A DNA stretch of 64,000 bases from Metellina segmentata (lineage: Eukaryota > Arthropoda > Arachnida > Araneae > Tetragnathidae): assembly GCA_947359465.1 (NCBI GenBank), contig OX375877.1, positions 76,706,698 to 76,770,697 on the forward strand, written 5' to 3'. Under the pieces are notes generated by a model, which saw nothing but the letters and a program-made list of their open reading frames with translations, had not been told where the DNA came from and ran no database searches. Each line of letters opens with the position of its first letter. Position 1 is the first letter of the stretch. Shown one piece after another: positions 20,820 through 33,429 of the stretch. The translations under genes and the position numbers were made by a program.

Positions 20820-22370
20820 ACTCCGTTTGTATCTAAATCATCACAAATGCGACTTGGCCTCACTTCAACTGCTGTGGTTGCCGACAGGTTTGGAGTCTTG
20901 GATGTGGTTGCAATTGCTTCAAGAGTTCTTCACGATGTCTATCTCATAACTAGCAACAACTCTGATTTGGTGGTTTACAAAAACAAGCTGCGAAGGGAAA
21001 AGGCTAAAGTTATAAAGAATTTAAAATTTCAAGCTTTAAAGTGAAGCTCAGGTATTACTGTTGAAAGGGATGTATTTCGATGGTCGTAAATATTCTACAT
21101 TGATAGAAGAGATAGTAGATATTAAAAGATACACGAGAAAAGCAAAAGAGAAACATTTATCTCCGATTGATGAATAAGGTTCACGTTAAATTACTCATTT
21201 GAGTCCAGCAAAACAGATTTCCGCGACTACTATCGGATATTTGAAGGGATCACAAGAGATCTTTCTCAGCTTCTGGCAATTGGCCGTGACTGCACATTTG
21301 TTAAAACCGGATGGAAATCTGGTGTAATTCGGTGTTAGGAAATGAAACTTGATAAACTTCTGCAATGGGTAATATGTCTCTTGCATTTTAAAGAACTAAC
21401 TCTGAGGCATCTGTTTGAAACGTTGGATGGGCCAGCAAATGGTCCAAAATCATATTTTGAGAAAAATTGAGTAGGCGCTCCTTACATGTGAAACTTTGCC
21501 AGTGACAACTTTCAAAATTATTGACGGCGAGTTACCAATAACTGATAGACGTGACTTAAGCAAGGATCAAATGTACTTACTAGAAATATCTCAAGCGGTA
21601 CGATTGGGTAATTGTCCTGATGAACTTTCTAGACCCAGTCCTGGTCCATTATCATTATTTGGCTAACAACAGCGAACATAGTTCTAAGACTATATGTTAG
21701 TTCTCCAGATCCTTCTTTGAAGTTGAAACAAATCGCTGAGTTTGTTATGAAAGTTTACACTCCAAACTGGTTTGATATAAAGTCTAAACACTTGCTGAAA
21801 GATGGAGCTAAGCATGTGTGGAATAGTGTTTCTAGATCCAGGTATTTATCTCAAGACCTCAAGGACGTCGTTGATGGAGTAATTTGTCGAAATTCGTTCT
21901 TTGCTCATCCCGAGAATATCTTGATGTGTATGTTGAAGGATAAGACCGCACATCGGAGAACTTGCTGCACTACGTATAATTAAGTTTAGAGAGTCATCTT
22001 CCAATGTAAAGTCAGTACGTGTATTTCTCCCACCAAATTGAATTTTGAAGCTGCTGACTATACTAAATTGATTGACTGGTCATCAATTACTATTACTTCT
22101 CCACCAATCCTCCGTGATATATCTACTGCCTTATTTAGTTACATTGTGCGTGATAAAAAAATATCTTGAACGGGACTTTGTTCACTTCTCATGTCACATA
22201 CAGGCCGTTGAACGGCGTGTCAAGTTAGTGACAGAAGCATCTACTAAAATTTATGGGTTTCAAAGTAGAGACGGGTTCATTAGATCCACATTCTTTTCCC
22301 GATCAATTATATGTCTGAATTTGACCATGAGGCTGATTTCAAGCCTCTTCCTGCTGATTAAGTGTAAGTA
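20820..22370 (+). pseudogene. Transposase-like relic of long-TIR transposon
   Basis: Plus-strand fragments keep protein character across frameshifts: LTSTAVVADRFGVLDVVAIA (20850s), KEKHLSPIDE (21150s), a stretch with CETLPVTTFKIIDGELP (21490s), KDQMYLLEISQAVRLGNCPD (21570s), SLKLKQIAEFVMKVYTPNWF (21715-21780), and SRYLSQDLKDVVDGVICRN followed by FFAHPENILMCML (21838-21940). The pattern recalls a family of uncharacterised arthropod proteins of DNA-transposon origin; I cannot name its catalytic domain. Several stops make it non-functional. Position between matching TIRs supports a transposase role. Confidence 0.6.
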
Positions 22371-22559
22371 AACTTTTGATATTGGCATGTCATAACATTC
22401 TATGGTTACAATAATCTTAACAAATATTATATTAATATAATGTGACTCAACTACTATTTAGTGATTTTTAGGCAATATAATCAAATGTACAGTACAATAC
22501 AGCAATAAATATTGCTTAAACTTCATCTATTTTTCATGTTTTATTTATTTCTATAACAC

Positions 22560-22902
22560 ATAAAAAAGTGCATTTTTTTTCAAAAACTGAAAATTTTCAA
22601 CTGCGATGCGGGACTAGAAGATATAATTCGATCGAAAAAATATCTTGCACCTTTCTTAGTTAACCCAGTGGGCACTTCTTCCGCACAATTAGAACAGCAA
22701 TATTGAAAAATAATTAGATTTCCTAGGCCGAGTAAAAATTGCAATTTTTACCCAAATTTCCAAAATTCAAGTACGATGCGGGGGCAGAAGATATTATCCA
22801 ATCAAAAAAATATTTTACACCGTGTTTATTGAACCCAGAGAGAACCCTTTCCGTACTATTAGAATAGCGATTTCGAAAAAAAGTGTTTTTCGGCCCACCC
22901 TA
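22560..22902. repeat. Right terminal inverted repeat
   Basis: Complement of 20315-20660, ending CGGCCCACCCTA before the TTGTATAT duplication. Confidence 0.9.
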
Positions 22903-22910
22903 TTGTATAT

Positions 22911-24199
22911 TCACCAGATGTTCCCAAACTTATATCAGACACATTTGGACCTTGAAAGTTTGTACATGTCAAATTTAAATATAATAGTATATTTTTGTTT
23001 TTAATAGGTATAAATTTTTATTTACAATGATGAAATCAATGAAAATGGTATTCATAAACAAAAACATTGCTAACCTTAATGTTTTCATCTATCACAACTT
23101 TAAAAAATGATGGCTATACAGTGCTTACTTTCAGACAAACAGTAGAATAAATCAGAGATTCAATTCTTAACCCTTGAAAAGTAATTGTTATTTAAAAAAT
23201 TTTCTTTTGTAAATTAATATATATTGCATATTTGTGTATTTTCATTTTCAAAATTGATGTCTGTTTTCTCCCAAGGATTATCTTGAGAGATTTCCGTGAA
23301 AACTTAAGTTTTAACCAAGCTCATTTATCTTACGAATTTAACAAAAGTTAATTTTCATTTTTATCGACGCTTTCACTGATTGGAAAGGACTTCTGTATAT
23401 AACAGTGAATGCAGTTTCAATTAAACTGATCTGCTGGAAAATTAAAAAATACACCTGGAGAAATGAATTTTTTTTTCTGCTTACAGGTTGTGGAAAAATT
23501 GGATACACACAAAATTACGATGGCATTAATTTTCCTTTATAAACGGATTTTTTTTTATCCTTGTATATCATTGCTCACCTTACATGATGCAAGATTAAAC
23601 ACAAACATCAAGAATAATGTACTCTGAATTCTTTCTTTAAATATAATTTTCAGACAGAATCAGCAACTTTTAAATCTGGCCATATAAGCAAACATTTTAA
23701 TCACAATGTTTGGATCATTTCGAAGACTACAGTATGACCTATCTAGCTCCAACCCAAATATTTTTAAATACTTTCAAAATAACGGATAAAAACGCACTCA
23801 TGTACAATATTTGAACCTTTTAGCTTTTCTAACCAGAATTTGTTTAGACTGGTAACGTTTGCTAAGCTATTTTTTTTCTTTGCTTGAAGGTTAGATTTCC
23901 TGAGGAACTGAATTTATCTTGTGAGCAAATTATTTATTTTTCTCAGAACAATGGTTTGGATTTCGGGTGTTTAGTTTGTGGATGGAAAAAATTTTAACTT
24001 CTTATCTGGCATACTAAAAAGGCTAAAGGAAAGATTTTGTACTTTTACCAGCATAAGAAGGGATGGTAGTTGAACTGTGTTCCCTGCAAAACACAACGGG
24101 CCAAGAGAAAACCCGAAGGGAATGTTCTGAGGACATCCTCTTAATTTTACCAAGGTAAGTTGAAATTAACGTCTGAGCTAGCACGTCACTCCAAATTTC
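22911..24199. other. AT-rich DNA, no feature recognised
   Basis: No coding frames, terminal repeats or splice-bounded conserved exons were seen. Confidence 0.5.
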
Positions 24200-26350
24200 C
24201 ATGCGATCGTGAGGACATTTGCGAATACGACAGATTCAACATGTACTCGTCCCTACTTGCCCGACGATTTTTGGTTAATCAAACTATTCTGATCCTGGAC
24301 CATCGCCAATAGCCCTTCGTATACCCTCGACAAAATAAACTACCTCTTAAACAAACTCCTAACTACCCAAATTCTCACGGCATTCAATAGCTCCTCTAAA
24401 CCTGTTGCAGTTAAAAATAATTCATTCCCTCCGAAATTAAGCAAATTATCAAAACTAGAAACATGATTAATTAAAAGACACTGACAGAATAATAAAAATC
24501 TGCAACTTAAAACCCTACTTAATCAAACTCAAAAAACTTTAAAGAAAAAACACAAGACTTCTGGAAAGAACACCTTGAATCCCTTAACACTGAAGACACA
24601 TTTGGAAAACAACAGTCTTTCTCAAAAAAATGGAAAATTTCCCTCCCTTGAGTTCCTCTCGCCATACGGCTGTCTCAGATTATGACACTGCAAACCTAAT
24701 TGCGGACAGTCTCGAAACTCAACTCACAGAAAACAATATCGACGACCCCATGACCACTTCTCTAGTTACTGATACCATTAACCACTACAATAACACACCC
24801 GACCAAACTAACTCCACCATTATTCTTCAATCTGAAATTACTTCCCACATAAACTAAAAAATTAAGAAAGCTAACGGCATTACCAACAAGATGGTAAAAA
24901 ACTTCCCCTTCCCTAATGTCATTTTCCTATTCACTATGTGAATGCTATCTTCAAACATAGCTTCCTCCCTAATATCTGGAAAACCGCCTGCGTTGTCCCA
25001 ATTCTCAAACCTGAAAAAAAACACCTCATCTACAACTAGCTATAGACCCATATCCCTATTACCCACACTTAGTAAAATTACTGAAGCAGTTATCTTCAAG
25101 CACTACACTGATTTCATCAACACCAATATTATCATGATTCTCCAACAATTCGGGTTCACCCCCGTCTTTCCACCACTACCAACTTTTAAGAGTAGTGGAG
25201 TGCATTCCGTCCGGGTGCCCGTCTAAATATACAGGAGCTGTTTATTTCGATATAGCGAAAGCCTTCGATAAAGTCTGGATTCAAGGTCTCATCTCCAAAA
25301 TGATCACCCATAAATTCCCCGACCACATCATTCAATTTATTACGTCATATCTCGCCAACAGAAAATTTGTCAAAGTCAATAAACAACTCTTCTCCCAAAG
25401 AAACATCTATGCTGGCGTCCCTCTAGGTTCTAAACTCGGTCCCTTCCCTTTTAATCTTTTCATGAATGATGTCTCTCAAACTGAACACACTAAAATCTGC
25501 ATGTTTGCCGATGACATCACCCCCATCCTGTCCCGACACAAAAACCATAAAATTCTCACTGCTGATCTGAAAGTGCACATATACTACCTTGAATCCCGGC
25601 TCGCTCGATGGAAAATCTCTCCCAATGTCGATAAGACAGCGGCCATTATGTTCCTTCGTAATAACCCATTGAAACTTCCAATGCTTCATTTTTATGACCA
25701 AACCATCCCCTGGTCTACCCAAACCAAACACCTTGGACTTATCCTAGATCATAAACTCAGTTGAAAACCCCACATCCATAACAAATTCCTCTAAGTATCT
25801 GCAATCTTATATCCACTTACGTGTCGAAGTTCGTCCCTTTCCCTTGAAAACAAAAAACTCATTTTCGTTACTTCATCAGACCAATCTTAACGTAGCCTAA
25901 TCTGGGGGGCGACTAACACTACTCAAATGTCTGGAGCAGTTGCAGACCCATTTCTTTAGACAAATCACCAAATCCAGATGGTACTGTTGTAATAACGATA
26001 TCCTCAAAGCCCTCAATATCCCAACCCTCTGAAAATTTATCCAAAAATCTCGAGAAAATGTTTTGCTAACATCTACAATATTAACAATGCTGTAATCCAA
26101 GAAATAGAAACTTATGAACCAACCCTTCCTCAAAACGAACACAGACCGCGGAACACCTTATTCTGGATGACTAAATCCCCGACTCGCGTCCGTTTATTCT
26201 TACTTTGCTTCAATAATTTTGTTACATGATCTAAATTCATGACTGCTCTATAAAATAACTGCCTCTATCCTAATTCCTTAAGATCTCTCTCTTCCAAATT
26301 CATACGTTATCAAAGAAGGCACTACGTCAAGTCTTACTAAAAACACTTGA
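24200..26350 (+). pseudogene. Jockey-like LINE ORF2 relic (reverse transcriptase)
   Basis: A degraded reverse transcriptase on the plus strand. Order: an N-terminal spacer with many stops (24200-24940), SYRPISLLPTLSKITEAVIF in the finger region (25036-25100), YFDIAKAFDKVW (25244-25280), GVPLGSKLGPFPFNLFMND (25414-25470, normally GVPQGSVLGP), the active-site MFADDI (25501-25518), and TKHLGLILDHKLS (25726-25764). Frame changes near 25195 and a stop at 25764 break it; thumb and tail remnants continue to about 26350 with many stops. The plain jockey-type motifs lack RNase H, unlike the LINE at the left edge. Confidence 0.85.
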
Positions 26351-26518
26351 GATTGAAGCACCTACGGAGCCATGTGCTCCAAAACATTAATACAGCATGT
26401 GATAGACATGGAAATATCAAGTGAATATTCGAATGTTTTAGACACTAACCCGCTGTGTTGCTAGACCAGTGTGGAGTTAATTAAAAAATACCAAATGGGG
26501 GGGGGGAAATATTTTAGA

Positions 26519-26652
26519 TGGTAATGGTAATTTTAGTTAACGTCGTACTAGAGCAACGCAACGAGCTATTGATAACGGTCCGGGATCAATCCCTTTTGGG
26601 AAAGATTCGAGGACAACAACTCCTAATTTTGAACCACGGTCAGATGACGGGA
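26519..26652 (-). mobile_element. SINE-1, 5'-truncated copy
   Basis: GTAATGGTAATTTTAGTTAA to GGTCAGATGACGGG matches the 3' half of the complete SINE-1 copies. AATATTTTA on both sides may be the target duplication. It sits about 130 bp upstream of the UBE2V2 start codon. Confidence 0.8.
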
Positions 26653-26784
26653 ATATTTTATAACAAAATATCCTTGTTATTGTTATACTATTTAAGACTA
26701 ACTTTTACACTACTGAAATGGCATCCATTTCGTCTCACGATGCGTTTACTCATTTTTTGCTGCGATTGATAGATACAGTCAAAT

Positions 26785-26809
26785 ATGGCGGCTCCCACCG
26801 GTGGATCTG
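26785..26809 (+). CDS. UBE2V2: UBE2V2/Uev1A exon 1 (start codon)
   Basis: ATG GCG GCT CCC ACC GGT GGA TCT G precedes the strong donor GTACGT. It gives MAAPTGGS plus the first base of a Gly codon completed in exon 2. Vertebrate UBE2V2 also has a very short first coding exon, and its protein begins MAVSTG before VPRNF, so length, phase and sequence all agree. A few CpGs surround it, unlike the AT-rich flanks, and may mark the promoter, but no TATA or initiator motif stands out. Confidence 0.85.
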
Positions 26810-29501
26810 GTACGTCCTGAATTACGAATATTAATTTACACTCCCACTGTGTCTGAAATACTTTTCAAATTGTCGCTGGTATATTTTTATCTTGGAGTGC
26901 TTAGTTTTTTCAGCAAACCTTCACTCATGCTTTCGTATCATTGTTTATCTATTTTAAGAATCCTGTCACAAATCTTCCTGTATGAATAAAACACACTTTA
27001 ACTTATTATATTTTACAAATGTTTATTGCCATTTCGATTAACATTTTCATGCCGTTATAATGTTTTGATTGACAGTACTCGTGGCAGACATTGGAGTTAA
27101 ATAGACGGAGGTGTCGGAAATTAAAACAACCATTCTTTTCTGCTTCTATGTTGTGTCCCTGAAATATTTTTGTAGTGCAAATCCGAAACTAAAGTTTTGT
27201 ATTTGGTATAAGTATATGTTGGACTTCATAAGTTTTTGTACCACGATCCTTCCGCGTATTCCAAATTTTTTCAATAAAGGTACTCAAAGTCTGCAAAAAT
27301 AGTTGCAAGAGTATTATGTATCTTTTATCAAATCTTGCGTATTTATTTCTAGCGTTTTTAATAGTATATGTTACAATTGCAACATCGGATTCTCATCTTT
27401 ATTAAAATAGTTAATTAATTTACGCTGTCATAATAGCATAAATTACTCTTACTTTCCACCGGCAAATTTCACAAAGTATTGAGTAAAATACGGTATTTCT
27501 TACTTTAAGGATTTTTTTATGTACTGTTCCCCCATTAAGTTCTTAAATCCAGTCACTTTTGACACCCTCATGATCTTTTGCCAGGAATACTGCTATGAAA
27601 GAAGCTTACAAAAGTAGAAAATTGTTCATTACTAAATCATTAAGGCCTGAAACTAAAAGTGTACTTAAGATTCTTAAAATGATGAAAGTTCTCAAATAAA
27701 AACTGCCTTTAAAGTATGAAAGAAACACTTTCCTTAAACAGTTTGTACTTGCAATTTTCTAAATTTGAATTTCGATCATCACAAGGTAGAATTTTGTCTT
27801 TTCCGCTGTATTTCCAGAAAAGAAAATCACAACAATAACATCAAACTTAAAAAAAGTGTCCATGTAAAGAGAAATATGAATGTTATTTATGTCTGGTAGG
27901 CCCTAGTCATTACACACATCATTACTCTTAAAATAAGCAATTTTAAAATCTCATCCAGATGAATCGTTTTGGCAAATAAGGAAAATTGCTACAGTTCCAT
28001 TGATACCTGTCTTTCTGCTCCGAATTTCTTACTCTGCAAATAAAAATTCACATAATTTTACTGTCACTTTTTTTGAAAAACTTAAGACTTTTTCTCAATA
28101 AAAGTTTTTAACTCCAAAGAGCAAAAATTATAGTGCCCAACCGTGATAACCATGAAAAAACCCATCATAATCTGGTCATCTGATAGTCATGAAAGAAATT
28201 AAGAAAAATATTTAGCTTTAAATTTTAAAATTTGTATTGCTTGGTGAGATCTTTAATGTCTGTTTTACTTAATTAGCAACTTTTGTGTTTTAATCAATTT
28301 GCTTTGTATATGAGCTACTAAAATAATGTTTAAAAGGAGACTGCTGTTATATAATATATATATATATATATGTCAAAAAATGTATACTATTTCATGAGAA
28401 CTTTGACCAGCAGCCCTGAAGTTCTTTTGAGCATTAATTTTCATACAGACTTATACTTGTGAAATCTGAAGTTTTTATAAAAGCCTTTTTGAACAAGATT
28501 CTTAGGCAACTTCCATGGTGTAACTTAAACATTATTGTAGAAGTATGCAACACAATTCGGCATCTTCAATGTAGCTATGTTCATGTGATAAAAGTAAAAA
28601 ACTCAAAAACCACCAATAACACATGGCTTGTTTCATAAATATAGATATCGAAAAAACTAATAAATATATTCCAATTTATTAATTAAAAATGTACATGTTT
28701 AAAAATTTAATACATGTTACTTTGTGGCATGCATTAATTATTATTTCTTATATTTCAATAGTCTAAACAAGACTGTCATCTATTTTCATTCACTGGGCAG
28801 CAATTTCACAAGGTTCTTATTTCGTAAAAAATTTGACGAAATGTGGAAATAGCCTCTTGGAAAACAGTTTAAACTTGGTGCATAAAGCTCCACAAATGTA
28901 AAAATGTGTTAAGTAGATCAATAAATTAAAATCATTCCCTTTACTGATTTAAGTTAAGAAATGAAAATTCAGCCAACAGTGGCTACAAAAATAATGATAA
29001 AATTATCTATATAGAACTGCCATTGATATTGTACTTAAATTAAACTAAAAGTTCAAAACATTCTACAAATACAGAAGGTGGAACAGTGAGTTTCTTGTGT
29101 TCCATGCAAACACTAAAATTTGGATGAGTTTTTTCCTATTCTCAAGTAGACATTTAGGATACCATGTTTTCATAATTAGAAAAATAAAAATATTTTCCAT
29201 GAAGTTTCATATACTAGTTGAATATTTTCATTTTGTGAAGATTAGAGATCTTTTCTTTTTAAGATAAGTTAATTTTCTTCATGAGAGTATCAATACCAAA
29301 TACATTTTGTCAATAACAAATTCTAAAAGAACACTTTTTGAAAAGAGACTAGTTGTAGTACTGTTGTTTTTACGTTATATCCGATATTCCCCCAAAAAAT
29401 AACATATAATGCACTTCTAAACATAACATGATTTGGGATCGAATAAACGTGGAAAGGCCTGGCAGTATTGTTCATCAATGAACATTATTTAAAAAAATGA
29501 A
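26810..29501 (+). other. UBE2V2 intron 1, first part
   Basis: AT-rich; no gene, repeat family or element end recognised apart from the (AT)n tract at 28349-28371. Confidence 0.55.
28349..28371. repeat. (AT)n microsatellite
   Basis: An uninterrupted AT dinucleotide run of about 20 bases in UBE2V2 intron 1. Confidence 0.9.
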
Positions 29502-29503
29502 TA

Positions 29504-30013
29504 CAGTAATACCCCAACTTACGCGAACTCAGAGTTCTTGATTTTTTCGTTTGGTTCTTCAGTGTTTTTCATACTGTGATATGCATTGGACGCTTTGCTC
29601 GTAAACTCTACATGCACGATTACAATGTTCAACATGCACAATTAGTGTATTGGCAAAGTAGTTTGAGCTACCAGAATCTACAGTAAGAACAATAAAAGGT
29701 AATTAATTCTCGATGCGGTGCAAAATTGTCAATCCTTGAACTTGAGCAGAAATCGTAATAGTCATAGTATGAAATTTCCAAAAAAAAACATTAAATGGTG
29801 TCTGAAAAATACTTGGGCCATTTTTTTCTAAAAGAAAGAAATAACGCCAAAAACTTATGTCCCTCATGTGATAGAAGTTGTTAATGTAAACCTAACATCA
29901 AGGTCTGACCAAGCAATTAGATTTGGAAGTCAATGGTGAGGATGTCAATGAGCTGTTGGATTCACATAGTCAGAAGCTGACAATTGATGAGCTCCGAGAT
30001 GCTCTGCAGTACT
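29504..30013 (+). mobile_element. Tigger/pogo-like transposon relic
   Basis: It starts TA|CAGTAATACCCCAACTTACG, a Tigger-type end with TA target. Inside, 29917-30013 encodes DLEVNGEDVNELLDSHSQKL and then TIDEL, which corresponds to the region after the DDE domain in Tigger-1-like transposases (E-D-x-x-E-L-L-x-S-H). The N-terminus, the DDE domain and the right end are missing. Confidence 0.7.
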
Positions 30014-30067
30014 AACCTAGTATATTTCTAGCTTAAATGTCTTTTTGCACAGTTGGAATGTTTGGTC

Positions 30068-30590
30068 CAGAGTTCCCACAAGCCTTGAAAAGTACTTGAA
30101 TTTCATTTTCGTTCTCAAGAGCCCCTGAAAGTACTTGAAAATCCTTGAATTTATTTTGAAAAATTTTCATCTGGAATTTTCTTAAGTATGAATCAGCTTG
30201 AAACACACTTAGAAGGCGTGGTTTTCTTCCGGTTCTGAAGAATACGCTTGGGTTAATCAAGGCATGTGTCTATTTTCTTTGCTCAAGGTCAGTGGGATTG
30301 TGTGTTAGTTTGCACATATAGAACATAAGTATAACAACTTTGCTACTTCACTTTTTCTTTTTAAGAATTTTTGAATATTGAATAGAAATATGTTTGGAAT
30401 TGTTAAGTATGTGAATGGTAATGAAGGGGTTACATTATAGGAGAGGTTCTTCAGAAAGGTTGTCTACTAAAATGGGGGTTACAGAGGGAATTTCTGCCTT
30501 TTATGAGAGTCCTTGAAAAACTTCAAATGAGCCTTGAAGAGTTCTGGAAAATTACTTGAATTTTTTTCCCACCTAAGAGTGGGAACCATT
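30068..30590. mobile_element. hAT-like relic with CTTGAAAGTCCTTGAA motifs
   Basis: The left end reads CAGAGTTCCCACAAGCCTTG and the right end GAGTGGGAACC, imperfect copies of the CAGGGTTCCCAC ends seen at 59690. Subterminal motifs of the CCTTGAAAAGTACTTGAATT type recur at both ends (30080-30160 and 30505-30565). No coding. Confidence 0.65.
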
Positions 30591-31940
30591 TAAGGTCCTA
30601 TGCTAAATGTAAAATTGCTATTGTGTAAGAACGACCTGATTAAAAAGGCCAGAAGTATTTCAGAGAATTCTGTTTTCTCACTTCATATAATGTAAAAATT
30701 AAAATAGCAGTGCAGGGAGTTGTTCGCATGGAAACTGTTAGATGTTTTGAAACTAAGCTGCAGTCTTTTCTCTCTTACACAAACATTGAATAACTGTATT
30801 TGAATTGCTTGTGGGATTACAATTTTCTGACTTATTTTTACAAGAACCATCTCCCTGAATCATTTGTAGTGATGTGGAAACATGTTTTGTATTGGAAAGT
30901 AACTTTAACCTGTTCAATTGCAAAGTAAATCATTTTAAATTACATTTTATTTCACACACATATTTGTCCCGACTTGGCATCATGGCCCTTCAGAGAGTCG
31001 AGAAACATATTAAAAATTGCCAACTAGAAGATTGATAAACTTTGAGTGTAAGATTTGAAGGACAAAGATGATTATGCATACTTGCCAACTTTTACAGATT
31101 TCCATTTAACTGATTAGATGGGTCTGCTCCCTTTTTTTTATTATGGATTTTTAATATTTGAATCAAGCAATTGAAATCTTTCATTCACTGCAATCATTCA
31201 CTAAATCCATAAACACCCCAAACCTTGTTTTGAGCAGAAATTCAGTGCAGAATTATTCAAAGCTACAACAGCCTCATTGTATTTTTTTTTTTTTGCAACC
31301 TTCACTTTTGGATGTAACACACTTAAATGAAACAACTTTATAAATTGAATATTGATTTGTTTTAAAAATCTACTTCTAAATAAGCTTTATGAACACTAAT
31401 CATGTGAAATCCTGACCCAAGTTTAAATGGTATGTAACACACCTACAGTTTTCGGTGCAATGTGTAAGTTTACTCATAAAGTGAATGTTTTTTTACAGTG
31501 GACGTGTTCAGTTCGGTATTAAAATACTACTGCTTTTTGAGGTTTCTGCAGTTGATAAATATGTTACCTTTTACTTATGCTTTTTTAAAAACAAATAATG
31601 CTATTTATTGTGACATATATGTATATTTCTAATACACATTAATTTATGTTGCGTTTTATGGCAAGGGATGTTAGAGCAAAAGTTTTACTGATGCACAGTT
31701 TTCAAAGTTGGCAAGTATGTGATTGATCTAATTATGCACAATGTTGGATGGTGGTGGCATTTGTAAGTCAATAAAACCTTTTATTTTATAATGTATACCT
31801 TAATGTTATTTTTCAATGTAAAATTATTTATAATGAATAATTTTGCATTGGAAGAGGTATAAAATTCATATTTAAATTCTAGTTTTCAGCTGTAATCTGT
31901 CATTACTTGGTAGAAAATATTTTCATCTTTCATTTTGCAG
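30591..31940 (+). other. UBE2V2 intron 1, last part
   Basis: No element or coding recognised. TACTTGCCAACTTT at 31079 and its complement AAAGTTGGCAAGTA at 31703 form an inverted pair about 600 bp apart, perhaps the ends of an old MITE. The intron ends CATTTTGCAG. Confidence 0.5.
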
Positions 31941-32089
31941 GTGTTGTGATTCCTCGAAATTTTCGTCTCTTAGAAGAGCTGGAACAGGGGCAGAAAGGAG
32001 TAGGTGATGGAACTATAAGTTGGGGTTTAGAAGATGATAGTGATATGACTTTAACACAATGGACTGGAATGATTATTGGACCACCAAGG
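31941..32089 (+). CDS. UBE2V2: UBE2V2/Uev1A exon 2
   Basis: A 149-nt exon after CATTTTGCAG and before GTAATT. The first two bases complete Gly9; it then encodes [19 protein letters not shown] and ends at [20 protein letters not shown] is the N-terminal helix through which UEV proteins grip UBE2N/Ubc13; its Phe is a key contact in the known complex. [20 protein letters not shown] matches vertebrate UBE2V at nearly every position. UEV proteins are E2-like folds that pair with Ubc13 to build K63-linked ubiquitin chains in DNA-damage tolerance and immune signalling, in cytosol and nucleus. Confidence 0.98.
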
Positions 32090-32821
32090 GTAATTAACGT
32101 TTTAAAATAATGCTTGCATTTTTAAATTGCTGTTTTTTGATATTTCAGTCCTTAATTCTCAAAAAAGTTTAGAGCACAAGGAGAGAGGAGAATCCATACG
32201 CAATTAACTGTAATATCACAATCAGTGCATGTCCTAAAAGATAAATAAAACCTACCACGCAGTTCTGCTGACAGACATTTTTTTCAACATCAGAAGGGCA
32301 GAATAGTTGCAATCCTTAGTGTGCAAATTGTTCATTTAGGTGACACTCGTAGAATAGGACAATTTTAAGGGGGGGAAATATTGTGCTAAAATTACTATAC
32401 CTTGAATATAGACTTTATAGCAATAGGTAATAATCTGCATGACCATGGCCCAGTAAATTCTATTTTTATGACAAGGGCCTAGTTCCACTTACTCATAAGT
32501 ACCTTTCCATTTTTTTTTGTATTTCATGCATACACCTAATTTTGTTTTTGTCCGAACCTTTTTTTACATGAATTTGATTTAACACGAAGTTGAAATAAAT
32601 ATTTAATTCTCTTTTACGCAAGTCATTTTGATTTAACATGAGCTTACCAAGCCAATTTCAAAGAATTTTTTTGCTTAAATTCTAAGGGGGGAAAATTTAT
32701 TTGTGGCATAGTATTATTATTTCTATATATTACAAGCATGAATAGATTACATAACTAGTGTGTGCATTTTGAAACCCATGCTTTCATTTACCAATGTGTA
32801 CGTCTAGGTATCTATCTACAA

Positions 32822-32950
32822 GGTTCCCACGGCCCTTGAAAAGTCCTTGAATTATTTTTCCTAACTAAAGGCCCTTGAAAATTACGAAACTTAGTAAAAA
32901 ATCCTTGAAAGTACTTGATTTTTTTTACTAGTACATAATTGTGTGATTTT
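32822..32950 (+). mobile_element. hAT-like end fragment
   Basis: AAGGTTCCCACGGCCCTTGA followed by repeated CCTTGAAA(A/G)T motifs: the left-end signature of the family at 30068. No partner end was found close by. Confidence 0.55.
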
Positions 32951-33429
32951 GTCTTGCGTTTGGAACTTTTGTCCAAACTAGTTTCCTTCACGGCAGGTGT
33001 GCAATTTGAGCGTCATTCTGAGGTGTTATGTGCTTTGACACAACGTGATATATATATGAACAACCATAATTGGTGATATATGCATGAACTACGTGATATA
33101 TTTATGAACACACAAGGTTATAAACCATGTTTCATTAACACGTCATCCCATTGCTTTTTTGCGTAAACTATACAAACATGAAAGAGTTCTGCCTCTTTGA
33201 ACATTTTTAAAAGTTGTCTCAGATTTATGAAGAAATACAAAGAAAATATTAAGGTTTTTGAAGGGGGTCACTGTTTTTCTTTCACATTTACGTTGTCATT
33301 AAAAAATTTGTACAATTGACGTCATACGTACAAGAATGGAAACTTAACGGTTTTGGATTACTGAATTATCCGTTTTCGTAAAATGAGGAAGATTCTTCAA
33401 GCACGCACAGAATTCGGGCTTTGCATAAA

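Larger units (their letters stand above)
20315..22902 (+). mobile_element. DNA transposon with ~345-bp TIRs and 8-bp TSD
   Basis: Ends TAGGGTGGGCCGAAAAACAC and its complement enclose 2588 bp. Both sides carry the same 8-bp duplication TTGTATAT (20307-20314 and 22903-22910), so this is one complete insertion. The terminal inverted repeats are about 345 bp with roughly ten percent differences. Each TIR itself contains two related modules of about 190 bp (GGTGTAAAATATTTTTT...CCGCATCGCA twice). The centre holds a decayed coding region on the plus strand. TAGGG ends and an 8-bp duplication are compatible with hAT or P-type elements, but the coding remnant did not show a hAT core. Superfamily unresolved. 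Confidence 0.9.
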
